Translations under genes and position numbers: made by a program
Assembly (NCBI GenBank): GCA_964393815.1
Contig: CAYMUP010000012.1
Location: 1 to 23,729, forward strand
Direction of reading: 5' to 3'
Length of the DNA stretch: 23,729 bases
DNA from: JAGXIT01 sp964393815
GTDB taxonomy: Bacteria; Patescibacteriota; Saccharimonadia; Saccharimonadales; UBA4665
Notes under the pieces: generated by a model
Seen by the model: the letters and a program-made list of their open reading frames with translations, nothing else
The model's database searches: none
Told to the model about the DNA's origin: nothing
In this document: positions 21,961-23,729 of the stretch, piece by piece
Numbering within the stretch: the stretch's first letter is position 1
How the letters are laid out: each line of letters opens with the position of its first letter

Positions 21961-22629
21961 GTGGTAGGCTACCTGAGAGGTTTGGGTTTCTTTCGGTATG
22001 CAACACTTAATAGTATTGTTGAGAAGTTGAACTCTCTTGAGTCGGAAACTAGATCTGAGTTATCGTTCTTTTCTTCAGATCATGTAGAAATGATTTTCAC
22101 CACCAAAGAGAAGATACTACTAGAAAGAGTAATAGCGATTGGACAAGGGCCAATTAGCCAAGACGTTGATTACCAAATAGCTATAGCTCGCAAGATTTTA
22201 GTGCCAGCTACGCCTTCCTCGCCTACTAGCTTTGTAAGTTCGTCTTGCCAAAAGTATTTTAATATGATGAATGCGTCGCTCTGTGATGAGATTGGGCGCG
22301 GTGTAATAATTAGCAGTGGCTACCGTTCGCCATATTATCATGCTATGGTTTTTCTAAAAGTGCTGGCCGAAAAGCCATTCACCCCAAACCAGGCATATGA
22401 GCGGGTTGCTCCTCCTAGGCATAGTGAGCATTGTGATCCATACAATCCCGCCATAGATATACAGAACGAATTTGGTTTACCAACCTTTCATGAACCGCAC
22501 TTGTTTGGTCAAAGTGGAGAATATATGTGGTTGAAGAAGAATGCAGGAGCTTTTTTCTTCATCCAAACTCATGCTGACAGCGAATTTGACCTTAAAGAAG
22601 AGGCGTGGCACTGGAGATATTGCCAATAA
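21961..22629 (+). CDS. M15-family (VanY-like) D,D-carboxypeptidase-like protein
   Basis: The 222-aa protein carries the VanY/M15 zinc peptidase features in its C-terminal half: SSGYRSP with Arg122, HSEHCDPYNPAID giving His157 and Asp166 as likely zinc ligands (with a two-residue insertion in the usual SxHxxGxAxD), and EAWHWRY with Glu214 and His217. Such enzymes trim D-Ala from peptidoglycan stem peptides. The N-terminal 100 residues are unassigned and no signal peptide is apparent, odd for a wall enzyme. The start is a GTG eight bases after the YtxH stop with no Shine-Dalgarno; TAATTT at 21950-21955 could be a -10. The gene is more AT-rich than those upstream. Confidence 0.75.
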   Translation: MVGYLRGLGFFRYATLNSIVEKLNSLESETRSELSFFSSDHVEMIFTTKEKILLERVIAIGQGPISQDVDYQIAIARKILVPATPSSPTSFVSSSCQKYFNMMNASLCDEIGRGVIISSGYRSPYYHAMVFLKVLAEKPFTPNQAYERVAPPRHSEHCDPYNPAIDIQNEFGLPTFHEPHLFGQSGEYMWLKKNAGAFFFIQTHADSEFDLKEEAWHWRYCQ

Positions 22630-22659
22630 GAAAGACACAATCTAATATGTGTAATAGCC

Positions 22660-23682
22660 ATGTATCCACTCCTACTCTCAGTTATAGCAGGCTTAGTCAT
22701 TTCAATCTTTTTTGCGCTGGTAAAATATCGTGATGATATGAATAAACAAGAACCGATTGGATATCGATTTGGCTATATCCCACTTTATATGCCAATTGGT
22801 TATCAGTGGGTTACACGCTTTGTTAGTAATGTTGAGCGGCGATGGTTCTTGTTTTTCAGTTTTTTTACAATCCCTTACGTGGTTATCCTTGCTCTATTAG
22901 TGGGTATTCTACAGAAATATTTCAATATAGAAACTTACTATCTATACCTATTACTGACCGTACTAGTGGCAAGCTTTAATAGTGAGGTGTTCGGTTTTAT
23001 TAAAAGCGAGCTTGTTTCTGAAAAAATACTACATTTAGTCAAAATAATCATAGCCCTTTTGTGTTCATACATAGTAGGAGTTTTAGGCAAGCATGCTGAC
23101 TTTCGATTCCTAGCACCAAGCGTAGGGGGCCTATTTGATAACCTATGGTCAAGCTTAATTGTAGCGAGCCTTGTTCTCATATACACAGATGTCACAAACC
23201 CAAGGTCTCGAGAGCAAGATAAACGTGGTGATGAGATAATGCTCCTTAATAAGGTTGTCCGATCCTACAATGCTATGAGATTTAAATATGGACCACTTAT
23301 CGACTCGTATTGCAACGAATACAAATGCTCTAAACCCATATTGTTTGCAGTGCTTATTTATGAAGACATGAACAGGCCAAGGTGGTTCAGGAAAATTGAA
23401 AATGGAATTGTTCGTGCAACTCACCTAAAGCTTACTGTTGGTTTGGCGCAAGTAAGATCGGATAAGCCGTTGTCAGATGGTGAAAGCATTATAAGGGCGG
23501 CAAAGATACTTGAAGGGAGCGTTTTTGCGGATAGCGGATATGGAAGTGGCTTTGTTAATAAGCAGCAGCTAGGAGACATTTTAGTGAAGTACAACGACAG
23601 TGATTTGTATACCGATTCTATAGCTGAGATTCTAGCTGTTCTTCGTCAAAAAACCGATGTGTTTGACGGACGAATGTTGTAA
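22660..23682 (+). CDS. polytopic membrane protein with lysozyme-like C-terminal domain (tentative)
   Basis: The 340-aa protein has five hydrophobic segments (about residues 2-20, 61-84, 90-108, 123-145 and 155-176), then a soluble domain of about 150 residues. That domain resembles the order of motifs in lytic-transglycosylase folds: ILFAVLIYEDMNRP (a Glu where the catalytic Glu would be), LTVGLAQV (GLxQ), a helix SIIRAAKILEG, and a late KYNDSDLY. By the positive-inside rule the domain would be cytoplasmic, which conflicts with a wall-degrading role, so the match stays tentative. The gene is AT-rich, starts 30 bases after the M15 gene, and has TAATAT at 22643-22648 near its ATG. No close family is recognised. 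Confidence 0.7.
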   Translation: MYPLLLSVIAGLVISIFFALVKYRDDMNKQEPIGYRFGYIPLYMPIGYQWVTRFVSNVERRWFLFFSFFTIPYVVILALLVGILQKYFNIETYYLYLLLTVLVASFNSEVFGFIKSELVSEKILHLVKIIIALLCSYIVGVLGKHADFRFLAPSVGGLFDNLWSSLIVASLVLIYTDVTNPRSREQDKRGDEIMLLNKVVRSYNAMRFKYGPLIDSYCNEYKCSKPILFAVLIYEDMNRPRWFRKIENGIVRATHLKLTVGLAQVRSDKPLSDGESIIRAAKILEGSVFADSGYGSGFVNKQQLGDILVKYNDSDLYTDSIAEILAVLRQKTDVFDGRML

Positions 23683-23690
23683 AAGTGATG

Positions 23691-23720
23691 GTGACGGGTG
23701 GGGAGTGCTTACGGTATAAT
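23691..23720 (+). promoter_or_regulatory. likely promoter for a gene beyond the window
   Basis: TATAAT at 23715-23720 is a perfect -10; GTGACG at 23691-23696 could serve as a -35 at 18 bases. No start codon in a usable frame is seen before the edge. Confidence 0.5.
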
Positions 23721-23729
23721 TGTAGGTTA

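Noticed and set aside
1..23729. Alternative genetic code with UGA as glycine
   Set aside because: rpiB, gatA and others end in TGA overlapping the next start, and no gene runs through an in-frame TGA.
1..23729. tRNA, rRNA, CRISPR array or insertion sequence
   Set aside because: Scanning by eye found no T-arm consensus, repeat-spacer array, transposase motif or terminal inverted repeats; a dedicated tRNA scan was not possible.

Overview
The window looks like a chromosomal segment of a small-genome, Gram-positive-like bacterium, most likely a Patescibacteria/CPR member close to Candidatus Saccharibacteria (TM7). This is an inference. It rests on the gene set: a pentose-phosphate and lower-glycolysis cluster with a split transketolase and no recognisable PfkA, a Cys-rich exported protein with peptidoglycan-binding modules and a KGFS-type N-terminus, a type IV pilin-like protein, and GatCAB. 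TGA is an ordinary stop here (several ATGA overlaps end genes with TGA), which argues against the UGA=Gly code of Gracilibacteria/Absconditabacteria. No tRNA, rRNA, CRISPR array, insertion sequence or prophage was seen.

Region 1 (1-3780): the tail of an unknown gene, then a minus-strand flavin/NAD(P)H-type reductase and a glycerophosphodiester phosphodiesterase. These diverge from inorganic pyrophosphatase (ppa). After ppa lies a 340-base stretch with a coupled short ORF that looks frameshifted. A consensus promoter then drives a 434-aa exported protein with a 26-glycine linker and three peptidoglycan-binding modules, ending at a perfect 19-bp hairpin terminator.

Region 2 (3781-11173): a tightly packed plus-strand carbon block: gap, rpiB, membrane protein, rpe-like, transketolase N-half, a 64-aa ORF, membrane protein, transketolase C-half, class II aldolase, PfkB-family kinase. 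Together these can interconvert pentose and triose/hexose phosphates and feed GAPDH without a classical phosphofructokinase in the window.

Region 3 (11174-16530): a 413-aa protein of unknown function, a convergent LOG-family protein, a pilin-like protein, uvrB, and a convergent minus-strand Cys-containing ORF whose true N-terminus appears to lie in another frame behind a consensus promoter.

Region 4 (16531-21215): gatC, a spacer full of heptamer repeats, gatA, a membrane-anchored HEPN-like protein, gatB, then galU. GatCAB amidates mischarged Glu-tRNAGln/Asp-tRNAAsn.

Region 5 (21216-23729): a DUF948-like/YtxH-like pair, then a more AT-rich pair, an M15 (VanY-like) peptidase and a polytopic membrane protein with a faintly lysozyme-like C-terminal domain, and a likely promoter for a gene beyond the window.

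A recurrent feature is a -10-like hexamer 3-11 bases before the start codon at the head of many transcription units, with no Shine-Dalgarno. This suggests frequent leaderless or near-leaderless transcripts, while genes with longer leaders or internal positions carry clear Shine-Dalgarno sequences.
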